Shown here: piece by piece, positions 1 through 4,753 of the stretch
Position numbering within the stretch: the stretch's first letter is position 1
Layout of the letters: each line of letters starts with the position of its first letter
From: Pyrodictiaceae archaeon
Lineage (GTDB): Archaea > Thermoproteota > Thermoprotei_A > Sulfolobales > Pyrodictiaceae
DNA length: 6,066 nucleotides
Reading direction: 5' to 3'
NCBI GenBank assembly: GCA_015520245.1
Contig: WAQM01000180.1
Coordinates: 1-6,066 of the forward strand
Translations under genes and position numbers: made by a program
Notes under the pieces: model-generated
Database searches by the model: none
The model's input: the letters and a program-made list of their open reading frames with translations, nothing else
What the model was told of the DNA's origin: nothing

Positions 1-151
1 GCACAACATCATCCTCGCCACCGCGCCCCTGCTGGGGCGCCGCGCCTACCGCGTCCTGAGGCGGGCGGGGCGCGGCTGGGTCCTCAGGTGGCTCAGCGGG
101 CGGCTCCCCCCGCACACGCCGCTCTACCTGGCGCTCAAGCTCATCGCCTAG
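1..151 (+). CDS. 3' end of an unrecognised protein gene (partial)
   Basis: Reading frame 2 is open from the left edge to a TAG at 149-151 and gives 49 residues. Nearly every codon ends in G or C, which matches the real genes here and supports coding. The peptide is basic and hydrophobic, starting HNIILATAPLLGRR and ending LYLALKLIA, with two Trp residues and a Pro-Pro-His turn. I recognise no family from this tail; a membrane-associated or lipid-handling enzyme would fit but is only a guess. The gene is cut by the window edge, so its start and length are unknown. Its stop overlaps the stop of the convergent gene within CTAG at 148-151. Confidence 0.6.
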   Translation, partial: HNIILATAPLLGRRAYRVLRRAGRGWVLRWLSGRLPPHTPLYLALKLIA

Positions 152-510
152 CCGGGGCCCCCCTGCTCGCCCCGGCCGCCCTTCAGCTGCCTCTCCACCT
201 TGGCGATTGCCTCGTCGATCGCGGCCACTAGCTCGCCGATGTCGCTGTACTTCTGCCTGGCTATCTTGAGTATCTCGTACAGCTTGTCGAGCGCGTTGCC
301 GGACTTGAACACGGTTATCAGCTCGTCGAACTCCCTGCTCCTGAGGAAGTCCGCCAGCCTCCTCACGTCGCCCCCGAACGCGCTGAACTTGTAGCGCTCC
401 TCAGCGTACCCGATCCTCTTGCGCACGTCGTCTATCAGCTGCGGCGAGAGCCTCGACTCCGCCAGCACCCTGTTGACTATGTGACGGAGGAAGTCGACCT
501 TCCTGGCCAT
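148..510 (-). CDS. Conserved-looking hypothetical helical protein, 120 aa
   Basis: The function is not recognised. I start at the ATG at 510-508 (MARKVDFLRH) and not further upstream. A GGAGG ribosome-binding site lies at 523-519, 8 nt before this ATG, and a TATA element at 549-557 would start transcription near 527, so any longer form would begin upstream of the transcript. The protein is soluble and almost wholly alpha-helical, rich in Arg, Lys, Asp and Glu. Helices span roughly residues 3-20, 23-40, 48-58, 60-70, 73-88 and 90-110, followed by a Gly-rich disordered tail (GGRGEQGGPG). There is no signal peptide, membrane segment or Cys. It is transcribed alone, divergently from the 138-aa gene and the adenosine-specific kinase, which hints at co-expression with them. 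Confidence 0.72.
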   Translation of the reverse strand: MARKVDFLRHIVNRVLAESRLSPQLIDDVRKRIGYAEERYKFSAFGGDVRRLADFLRSREFDELITVFKSGNALDKLYEILKIARQKYSDIGELVAAIDEAIAKVERQLKGGRGEQGGPG

Positions 511-594
511 AGCCGTCGCCTCCAGCGGCGGCCCAGCCGCAGCAGCGTGATATAAGTTGGTTGGGGCTGCACACCGTGCCCACTGGGAGCCCGC
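511..594. promoter_or_regulatory. Divergent promoter region with one TATA element (549-557)
   Basis: This 84-bp gap separates two divergent starts. Its only AT-rich patch is TGATATAAG at 549-557, which reads TATAAG on the plus strand and CTTATATCA on the minus strand. Its centre (about 553) is 42-43 nt from both the GTG at 595 and the ATG at 510. Archaeal initiation about 26 nt from the TATA centre gives starts near 579 (plus) and 527 (minus), with about 16-nt leaders. Each leader carries a purine-rich ribosome-binding site: GGGAG at 585-589 on plus and GGAGG at 523-519 on minus. I see no convincing BRE on either side. One element serving both directions is inferred. Confidence 0.55.
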
Positions 595-1011
595 GTGCAG
601 CCCGGCCTTACGGCGAGGATCATTCACGACGACGTGGCCTACATCGAGATCAGGCGGGGCGAGGGGATAGACGGTGGCGACACCATCGTCGTGGCCGTCG
701 AGAGGCCCCAGCGCGAGCGCGGCGTCGAGGGCTACTACGTGCTCCCCCTCTCGATGCCCAGGCTGAACAGGTACCGCATGAGGATGAGGGTCACGGACGT
801 CGAGGTGCTGATCGACGACGAGGTGAGGAAGCAGCTGGAGAGCCAGGGCGTGGACCCGGAGTCGCTCGTCGAGGAGCTGAAGTCGAGCGGGAGGCTGGCC
901 TTCGTCGGGCTGAGGGGCCGCTACCCCCGCATCGTGATAGAGCTAATATACGGCGCCGACGAGTGTAAGGCGAGGATCAAGGTCCTGCCCTCGGCGGGTG
1001 GTGAGGCTTGA
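595..1011 (+). CDS. Hypothetical protein, 138 aa, first gene of the adenosine-kinase operon
   Basis: The family is not recognised. The start is the GTG at 595, supported by GGGAG at 585-589 (5-nt spacing) and a TATA at 551-556. The sequence looks like a compact alpha/beta protein with no Cys until residue 123. An N-terminal beta-rich segment (residues 6-35, with [17 protein letters not shown]) is followed by a strand around [11 protein letters not shown], a basic stretch [15 protein letters not shown], an acidic helix (about 73-95) and a final strand [10 protein letters not shown]. There is no membrane segment or signal peptide. The stop TGA (1009-1011) overlaps the TTG start of the next gene, so the two are almost certainly co-transcribed and translationally coupled. 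The context suggests a nucleoside- or RNA-related role, but that is weak. Confidence 0.75.
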   Translation: MQPGLTARIIHDDVAYIEIRRGEGIDGGDTIVVAVERPQRERGVEGYYVLPLSMPRLNRYRMRMRVTDVEVLIDDEVRKQLESQGVDPESLVEELKSSGRLAFVGLRGRYPRIVIELIYGADECKARIKVLPSAGGEA

Positions 1012-1499
1012 CCGAGGTAACGATAAAGGTGATAGACGTCCCCGTGCCCGAGGGCACCAACGTGATTATAGGTCAGGCCCACTTCATCAAGACCGTGGAG
1101 GACCTGTACGAGGCGCTGGTGACCAGCGCGCCCACGATAAGGTTCGGCGTCGCGTTCGCCGAGGCGACGGGCAAGAGACTGGTGAGGCACGAGGGTAACG
1201 ACGAGGAGCTGAGGAAGCTGGCCGCGGAGGTCGTGCTCAAGATCGGCGTGGGCCACCTCTTCGTCGCCTACATAAGGAACGCGTGGCCGATAAACGTGCT
1301 CAACGCGATCAAGCAGGTGCAGGAGGTGGTGACGGTTTACGCGGCGACCGGCAACCCGCTCCAGGTGATCGTGGCCGAGACCAAGCAGGGCCGCGCCCTC
1401 CTCGGGGTCGTGGACGGCTTCCCGCCGGTGGGCATCGAGAGCGACGACGACATAGCCGAGAGGAGGGAGTTCCTGCGTAGGATCGGGTACAAGAGGTAG
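1008..1499 (+). CDS. Adenosine-specific kinase family protein (PF04008/DUF355)
   Basis: The protein matches the family described as adenosine-specific kinase in hyperthermophilic archaea (structures exist for crenarchaeal members), proposed to phosphorylate or bind adenosine in nucleoside salvage. Family landmarks in order are [16 protein letters not shown] (22-37), [10 protein letters not shown] (46-55), LVRHEGND (58-65), IGVGHLFV (79-86), [10 protein letters not shown] (93-102), the strand TVYAATGNP (109-117), [13 protein letters not shown] (124-137), and the C-terminal [11 protein letters not shown]. The 163-aa length is normal for the family. The start is TTG at 1008, which overlaps the previous stop as TTGA, with GGTGGTGAGG just upstream serving as ribosome-binding site. 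It is probably cytosolic. I identify the family by memory of its pattern; the enzymatic assignment comes from the family, not from this sequence. Confidence 0.9.
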   Translation: MTEVTIKVIDVPVPEGTNVIIGQAHFIKTVEDLYEALVTSAPTIRFGVAFAEATGKRLVRHEGNDEELRKLAAEVVLKIGVGHLFVAYIRNAWPINVLNAIKQVQEVVTVYAATGNPLQVIVAETKQGRALLGVVDGFPPVGIESDDDIAERREFLRRIGYKR

Positions 1500-1506
1500 G
1501 CGGGCC

Positions 1507-1562
1507 TCGGTGCCCGGCTGAAGGCATCACGGCTCAGACCCGCCATAGGCTGTTTACATCAC
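1507..1562 (-). ncRNA. Weak C/D-box sRNA candidate in the 1500-1570 gap
   Basis: On the minus strand a box-C-like GTGATGT (1562-1556) is followed by 18 nt, a perfect CTGA (1537-1534), a 3-nt spacer, a C'-like GTGATGC (1530-1524), 13 nt, and a D-like CCGA (1510-1507). The internal CTGA-3nt-GTGATG unit looks like a D'/C' motif. GGGCC before box C could pair with GGCCC after box D with one bulged base. A TTTATA lies on the minus strand at 1609-1604, about 26 nt before position 1581. Against it: neither outer box is perfect, the first spacer is long, and the strand is opposite to both flanking genes. Confidence 0.22.
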
Positions 1563-1570
1563 GGGCCCGG

Positions 1571-2125
1571 GTGCCCGGTGTGACCCAGCTTGAGGTGAGG
1601 TACTATAAACCCGAGCTCAGGAGGTTGGGGCCGCTGACGCTCGAGGTCCTAAGGCTCGTCAGGATAGAGCCGCTGGAACTCAGCGCGGTGACCCCCTCCG
1701 ACGCCGTCGATCGCGTCTACGACATACTGGTGAATGTCGTCGAGCGGTACCGCGGGGGCGAGCCCATGGTCGTCGAGGTGAGGGCGTACCTCAAGACGGG
1801 GGAGATCGCGGCCGCGACGCTCACGAAGCAGACGGGCCATAGGGCGGTGACGATGTTGTTCCCGAGGCCCGCCAGGCTGTTCCGCATCGGCGTCGGGGGC
1901 CCGGAGGGCGTCAAGTGGTTCGACGTGGCCGAGGACGTCTACGTCTACCACGGGAGGGTCGAGCTGCCCGAGTCGGTGGACATCGTGATGCTGGACACGG
2001 AGGAGGGGCTGCGGGTTATCACGAGGCGGGAGGTTGAGGAGCACCTGGAGGAGCTCAGGAGGCTGCAGGAGCAGGCACGTAAAAGGCAAAAGCGCCGCCG
2101 CGCAGGGAGGCGGCGCGAGGGATGA
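1571..2125 (+). CDS. Hypothetical protein with basic C-terminal tail, 184 aa
   Basis: The family is not recognised. An alpha/beta core (residues about 5-145) has long strands such as MVVEVRAYLKTG and DVYVYHGRVELP. It is followed by a charged helix (about 150-172, EVEEHLEELRRLQEQARKRQ) and an Arg-rich end (RRRAGRRREG) that could bind nucleic acid. There are no Cys, signal peptide or membrane segment. Two in-frame GTG starts compete. GTG 1571 has no good ribosome-binding site, while GTG 1580 lies about 24 nt after a weak TATA-like TTTACA (1553-1558), so a leaderless start at 1580 (MTQLEVRYY) is quite possible. The last codons form a perfect GC hairpin, and the stop TGA (2123-2125) lies inside box C of the sRNA candidate at 2117-2177. 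Confidence 0.75.
   Translation: MPGVTQLEVRYYKPELRRLGPLTLEVLRLVRIEPLELSAVTPSDAVDRVYDILVNVVERYRGGEPMVVEVRAYLKTGEIAAATLTKQTGHRAVTMLFPRPARLFRIGVGGPEGVKWFDVAEDVYVYHGRVELPESVDIVMLDTEEGLRVITRREVEEHLEELRRLQEQARKRQKRRRAGRRREG
2092..2116 (+). repeat. Perfect 8-bp GC inverted repeat abutting the sRNA candidate
   Basis: GCGCCGCC at 2092-2099 is the exact reverse complement of GGCGGCGC at 2109-2116, with a 9-nt loop. It sits in the Arg-rich tail codons of the 184-aa gene and ends exactly where the terminal stem of the C/D-box candidate begins (2117). As RNA it would be a stable hairpin and could mark a processing boundary or block 3'-5' decay. No U tract follows, so I do not call it a terminator. Arg codons (CGC, CGG) make such repeats easier to get by chance. 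Confidence 0.5.
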
Positions 2126-2177
2126 TGACTGACTCCAAAGGCGACCGGGTGAGCGCGCTCCGCCCCTCCTGACCCTC
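2117..2177 (+). ncRNA. Candidate C/D-box sRNA (2'-O-methylation guide)
   Basis: In order: stem GAGGG (2117-2121), perfect box C ATGATGA (2122-2128), a 12-nt spacer, D'-like GCGA (2141-2144), 4 nt, degenerate C'-like GTGAGCG (2149-2155), a 13-nt spacer, perfect box D CTGA (2169-2172), and stem CCCTC (2173-2177). The two stem halves are perfectly complementary and touch the boxes, as the archaeal C/D kink-turn requires. Such RNAs bind L7Ae, Nop5 and fibrillarin and guide ribose methylation of rRNA or tRNA. It fills the gap between convergent genes: box C covers the upstream stop, and the right stem reaches the stop of the minus-strand gene at 2176. The complement of the D' guide (CTTTGGAGTCAG) resembles a tRNA-Gln(UUG) anticodon region, from memory. 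The internal boxes are weak and could be non-functional. Confidence 0.5.
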
Positions 2178-2547
2178 AGCCCCTGGGGAGCCCGCCGAAG
2201 ATCCTGCGCCTAAGCTCGGCCTCCACGAGCTCCCTAACGTGCTCCAGGTGCACCCTCTTCATGTGGAGGTAGAGGCCCCTCCGCGTGAAGGGGCCGCGGC
2301 CGCAGAGGGCGCAGCGGTAGCTCACGCCGTCAAAGGAGGCGAGCCTCGGGGCCAGGGCCCCGATCAGCTCATCGACGTCGACGCCCGGTAGCGATACGTC
2401 CGCGGCAGCGGCGTAGCCCAGGGCCCTCCTTATCGCGACCTCCGCGACTCTCTCCACGAGCCGCCTCAGGAGGCTGGGCTGCTCCAAGGGCCGCCCTATC
2501 GTACTGTTAGGCCGGGCCCGGCCTTCCCTCACCCACCCTGGTAACAC
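2176..2547 (-). CDS. C2H2 zinc-finger protein, 123 aa
   Basis: One classical C2H2 finger is visible: C79-x2-C82-x12-H95-x4-H100, in the context YRCALCGRGPF...LYLHMKRVH, with the usual aromatic and Leu core positions. It is flanked by an N-terminal helical region (25-48), a second helix (55-70) and a C-terminal helix (101-116). Small single-finger proteins of this kind occur in Thermoproteota and are generally presumed to bind nucleic acid; the target here is unknown. The start used is GTG at 2547-2545, which overlaps the previous stop (TAGTG), but the first 20 residues are low in structure. A later start, such as GTG at residue 6 or TTG at residue 21, is possible. It is co-transcribed with the helical 178-aa gene. 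Confidence 0.75.
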   Translation of the reverse strand: MLPGWVREGRARPNSTIGRPLEQPSLLRRLVERVAEVAIRRALGYAAAADVSLPGVDVDELIGALAPRLASFDGVSYRCALCGRGPFTRRGLYLHMKRVHLEHVRELVEAELRRRIFGGLPRG

Positions 2548-3083
2548 TACCCATTGGGGCCTGTCGGCGGGGTGAAGAGGACTAGGGCGACGGCCCTCTT
2601 TAGGGCCTCGCAGCTGGCCGTCGCCATCAGCCTGGCGAAGTAGCTCAGCGCCTCGTCGCTAGCCCCCACGGCATCGAGGGTCGCGTACAGGGCGTCGGCG
2701 ACCGCCTCCCGGTCGCAGCGCGGGGCGCCTATCAGCTCGACGAGCTCGGCGACCTTCTCAGGGCCCAGCTTGGCTACCGCGTCGGCCGGCCCCAACGCCT
2801 TTAGCGAGGAGTAGTAGGCCATGCCCTCGACGTAGTCCAGGTCGAGCCGCTTAAGCCACTCGAAGACTATGAGGGCCAGCTGCTCAGCTAGCTCGCGCGC
2901 CGCCTCCGGGCTGGCCAGGCGGACGATGGGTATGGCTTCAGCGAGGAACTCCACGGCCGCCCTCACGCACGGCAGGTCGAGGGCGCAGCTGCCCTCCTCC
3001 TCCGCAGCAAGGCTCACGTGGCTGACGTGGTGAGCCGCGTCCGCCAGCGCCTCGCTCAAGGCGTGGCAGCCCGGCCCACCCAT
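2547..3083 (-). CDS. Hypothetical all-helical protein, 178 aa
   Basis: The family is not recognised. The product is Ala- and Leu-rich and predicted all-alpha, with about eight helices (for example 40-50, 58-80, 84-96, 100-104, 108-119, 125-138, 142-154, 157-169) and short GP or AP turns, which suggests a helical bundle or repeat scaffold. It has five Cys (6, 33, 39, 123, 158) and a His cluster near the N-terminus (7, 18, 19, 22), which could bind metal but match no known motif. The final helix (VALVLF) is hydrophobic but short for a membrane segment. The start ATG is at 3083-3081; a weak CTATCAAC about 20 nt upstream may be its TATA. It is the first gene of a two-gene unit with the C2H2 protein (1-nt overlap). 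Confidence 0.68.
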   Translation of the reverse strand: MGGPGCHALSEALADAAHHVSHVSLAAEEEGSCALDLPCVRAAVEFLAEAIPIVRLASPEAARELAEQLALIVFEWLKRLDLDYVEGMAYYSSLKALGPADAVAKLGPEKVAELVELIGAPRCDREAVADALYATLDAVGASDEALSYFARLMATASCEALKRAVALVLFTPPTGPNG

Positions 3084-3140
3084 AGCCCCATCCAGGGGTT
3101 GATAGGGGGTCGGGCGCGTGCTCAGCTGGGCGAGCTCTCT

Positions 3141-3152
3141 TCACCGCGGTGA
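3141..3152. repeat. Perfect 12-bp palindrome TCACCGCGGTGA
   Basis: The sequence equals its own reverse complement and lies in the gap between the divergent 178-aa gene and nmd3, about 58 bp upstream of the former's ATG. A dimeric regulator could bind such a site. It could equally be chance in GC-rich DNA, or part of an RNA structure. It is a single copy, with no second site in the gap. Confidence 0.3.
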
Positions 3153-3184
3153 CCGCTCGAGACGCTGGCGTAGCACATCATCGC

Positions 3185-3247
3185 GGGGGCGTCAGCTGGA
3201 CTAGGATACCGCACCGGTCGGCCCGGGTACACTTCATCACCTCCCCC
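3185..3247 (-). ncRNA. Candidate C/D-box sRNA upstream of nmd3
   Basis: Reading the minus strand: stem GGGGGAG (3247-3241), perfect box C GTGATGA (3240-3234), a 12-nt spacer, D'-like CCGA (3221-3218), 3 nt, degenerate C' GTGCGGT (3214-3208), a 12-nt spacer, perfect box D CTGA (3195-3192), and stem CGCCCCC (3191-3185). The stems form six G-C pairs with one A-G mismatch and abut both boxes. Spacers of 12 and 12 nt and a total near 63 nt are typical of archaeal guide RNAs. A minus-strand CCTATACCC centred near 3272 is about 26 nt upstream of the predicted 5' end, as expected for its own promoter. The target of the D guide would be CTGGACTAGGAT, which resembles a tRNA D arm. The imperfect D'/C' pair is the main weakness. 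Confidence 0.55.
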
Positions 3248-3267
3248 TGCGTACCCCGCTGCGGGAG

Positions 3268-3276
3268 GGTATAGGG
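3268..3276 (-). promoter_or_regulatory. TATA-like element for the minus-strand sRNA candidate
   Basis: The minus strand reads CCTATACCC, one of the few AT-containing patches in this GC-rich gap. Its centre is about 25-26 nt upstream of 3246, the predicted 5' end of the C/D-box candidate, which is the normal archaeal TATA-to-start distance. Read on the plus strand (GGGTATAGG), the element would start transcription near 3297, inside nmd3, so it does not suit that gene. No clear BRE is visible. Confidence 0.4.
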
Positions 3277-3286
3277 CGGTAGCGCC

Positions 3287-4000
3287 TTGCCAGCGAGGTT
3301 CTGCGCCTACTGCGGCCGCCACGACGACGGTAGGACGCCGTTCATCGGGAGCCTATGCCTCGAGTGCTTCGTGAAGCTGAACAAGCTGCTGTGCGTGCCG
3401 GGGACCGTGAGCTTCGACTACTGCAGGTTCTGCGGCGCGCTGAGGCTGGGCTACCGCTGGGTGGAGGGCGGCGAGCTGGGCGAGGCGGTAATCGAGTACG
3501 CTCGGCGCGCGCTGTCGAGCGTTAAGCCGTGCCGGCCCGAGGTGCGGGGGTACGAGCTGGTTGAGCTGAAGCCGGTCACCGTACCGTCGTGGAGAACCGT
3601 GGTGAGGGCCCGCTACCGCGTGGAGCTGGAGGGGGGCGTGGCAGCCGAGCAGGAGTACACGGTTGAGGTCCGCGCCAACCCCTCGATCTGCCCGAGCTGC
3701 CACATGGCGCGGGGAGGCGACTACAACGTCGTAGTGCAGCTCAGGGGCAGGCTGCCGCCCGAGGCCGCCCGCAAGCTCGCTGAGAAGCTTGACGAGCTCT
3801 CGGCCAAGGTGGTGGACGTGGTGGAGCGGGACGGCGGGGTGGACATACTGCTCGAGGACCGGAGCGCGGCCTCCAGGCTGCTGAGGGAGCTGCGTAAGTA
3901 CGCTAAGCTCAAGATCCGCTACTCGGGCGAGGACGTAGGGGTCACCTCGCGGGGCAGGCTGAGGCGCAGGCTGGTCATCTCGGTGCGGGTGCTCGAGTGA
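3287..4000 (+). CDS. nmd3: Archaeal NMD3 family protein, 237 aa
   Basis: This is the archaeal homologue of eukaryotic Nmd3, the late 60S assembly and export adaptor. In archaea it is expected to act in 50S subunit maturation in the cytoplasm. The N-terminal zinc region shows C6-x2-C9, C24-x2-C27 and C46-x2-C49, plus C36; a further C135-x2-C138 follows in CPSCHMARGGDYNVVVQLRG, a hallmark segment of the family. The central part (about 80-130) is beta-rich, and the rest (about 145-237) alternates helix and strand (DILLEDRSAASRLL, then LVISVRVLE). The length fits short archaeal forms, which lack the eukaryotic export-signal tail. The start is TTG at 3287: a stop at 3272-3274 excludes anything much earlier, and GGGCGGT precedes it. 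It is the first gene of a tightly packed operon. Confidence 0.9.
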   Translation: MPARFCAYCGRHDDGRTPFIGSLCLECFVKLNKLLCVPGTVSFDYCRFCGALRLGYRWVEGGELGEAVIEYARRALSSVKPCRPEVRGYELVELKPVTVPSWRTVVRARYRVELEGGVAAEQEYTVEVRANPSICPSCHMARGGDYNVVVQLRGRLPPEAARKLAEKLDELSAKVVDVVERDGGVDILLEDRSAASRLLRELRKYAKLKIRYSGEDVGVTSRGRLRRRLVISVRVLE

Positions 4001-4329
4001 TGGGGGAGGAGCTCGACTACTCGGAGGTCGTGCCAGAGGACGTCCTGCGCGAGATAGAGGAGGCGGAGAGGGAGCTGAGGGCGGGAGCGCCCAGGCGTAA
4101 GAAGCCCTACCCCTCGTCACGCGACGTGGCCGAGGCCGTGGCCGAGGCGGCGAGGACCTTCGAGGGCCATCCCGACGAGTTCCCCGATTACGTGCTCAGA
4201 CTGCTCAGGTCGAAGGGCTACGAGGTAAGGCACGTAACCATTAAGAGGATTTGGCGTACTTACGAGAACCTGGTCCGGCGCGGGGTCATCGGCGACAAAC
4301 TAGGAGTCGTCCGCAGCTCCAAGGGGTAG
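4000..4329 (+). CDS. Small helical protein of the nmd3 operon, 109 aa
   Basis: I do not recognise a named family. The ATG at 4000 overlaps the nmd3 stop by one base (TGATG), so coupling is likely; a GTG at 3997 would add one residue. The N-terminal 30 residues are very acidic and helical (PEDVLREIEEAERELRAG). A basic linker follows (PRRKKPYPSSRD), then a helical domain with a possible helix-turn-helix or winged-helix shape. It runs from RDVAEAVAEAARTF (41-54) through DYVLRLLRSKGYEV (63-76) to VTIKRIWRTYENLVRRGVI (79-97), which resembles a recognition helix, and ends KLGVVRSSKG. There are no Cys or membrane segments. Context suggests a nucleic-acid or ribosome-assembly role; this is inference. 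Confidence 0.75.
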   Translation: MGEELDYSEVVPEDVLREIEEAERELRAGAPRRKKPYPSSRDVAEAVAEAARTFEGHPDEFPDYVLRLLRSKGYEVRHVTIKRIWRTYENLVRRGVIGDKLGVVRSSKG

Positions 4330-4333
4330 CCCC

Positions 4334-4753
4334 ATGCCGGTCTACCTTAGCTACGGCAGCGTGTGGCTGAAGCTCAAGGAGGCGCCCGAGCCCCAGGCAG
4401 CCGGGGGCAGGAGGCGCAGGCAGAGGAGGGTGTCGGCGCCCTACGGCCTTGTGGCCGAGAGCGTCGAGCGCGTGGACCTCGACGGGCTCGAGAAGGTGTA
4501 CGAGGTCGTAGTCCCGGCGACCAAGGTCAGCAGGTTCGCCTCCCGCCTGCTCAAGACCATCCCCGCGAGCTTCACGGTGCTTATAGAGCCCCACGGCGAC
4601 GACTACGTGGCGCGGTTCTACGCCCCGAACGCCAGCTACGCGGGCGAGGCAGCCTCCATAGTCGCCAGGCTGTTCAGGGAGCTTAAGGTCTCGGGCGAGG
4701 AGGAGGTCGAGGGCGAGGTGGAGGAAGAGGAGGAGGTCGGGGAGGAGGAGTGA
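4334..4753 (+). CDS. Hypothetical protein with Arg patch and acidic tail, 139 aa
   Basis: The family is not recognised. The ATG at 4334 follows the previous stop by 4 nt, with AAGGGG about 8 nt upstream as ribosome-binding site. An N-terminal beta segment (MPVYLSYGSVWLKLKEA) leads to an Arg cluster (R26-R29, R31, R32). A compact alpha/beta domain follows (about 36-118: YEVVVPATKVSRFASRLL, then FTVLIEPHGDDYVARFYAP and a helix), and residues 121-139 contain 13 Glu. The tail is encoded by a low-complexity GAG/GTG purine tract (about 4696-4750). Separate strongly basic and acidic parts are common in ribosome or RNP assembly factors, but that is only suggestive. Its stop overlaps the next start as GTGA (4750-4753). 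Confidence 0.75.
   Translation: MPVYLSYGSVWLKLKEAPEPQAAGGRRRRQRRVSAPYGLVAESVERVDLDGLEKVYEVVVPATKVSRFASRLLKTIPASFTVLIEPHGDDYVARFYAPNASYAGEAASIVARLFRELKVSGEEEVEGEVEEEEEVGEEE

Larger units (their letters stand above)
3084..3286. other. 203-bp intergenic region upstream of nmd3
   Basis: This is the largest gap in the window and separates the divergent 178-aa gene (minus) from nmd3 (plus). No frame on either strand looks coding: the short open frames lack the codon bias of the neighbours. It contains a strong C/D-box sRNA candidate on the minus strand (3185-3247), a TATA-like CCTATACCC on the minus strand at 3276-3268, a perfect 12-bp palindrome (3141-3152), and a weak promoter-like CTATCAAC (about 3100-3107, minus) in front of the 178-aa gene. 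I see no clear TATA placed correctly for nmd3. Confidence 0.6.

Noticed and set aside
511..627. N-terminal extension of the minus-strand 120-aa gene to 627
   Set aside because: The extension crosses the TATA element and the start of the divergent gene, and it has Ala/Gly/His-rich composition unlike the rest. The ATG at 510 has a well-spaced GGAGG.
3185..3262. Possible tRNA or tRNA fragment on the plus strand (CTGGACTAGGATACC looks like a D arm, CCCGGGT like a T arm)
   Set aside because: There is no TTCRA-type T loop, no T8, no U33 in any anticodon loop, and no pairing acceptor stem. The resemblance is better explained as the complement of guide sequences in the minus-strand C/D-box candidate.
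3122..3322. 66-aa open frame on the minus strand in the nmd3 upstream gap
   Set aside because: It lacks the codon bias of real genes here, crosses the sRNA candidate and runs antisense into nmd3.
3353..4120. 255-aa open frame on the minus strand
   Set aside because: It is antisense to nmd3 and the next gene, with Pro/Arg/His-rich composition typical of the shadow frame of GC-rich genes.
4696..4750. Purine-rich GAG tract as a possible tandem repeat or regulatory element
   Set aside because: It is fully accounted for by the Glu-rich tail of the 139-aa protein and shows no regular repeat unit.
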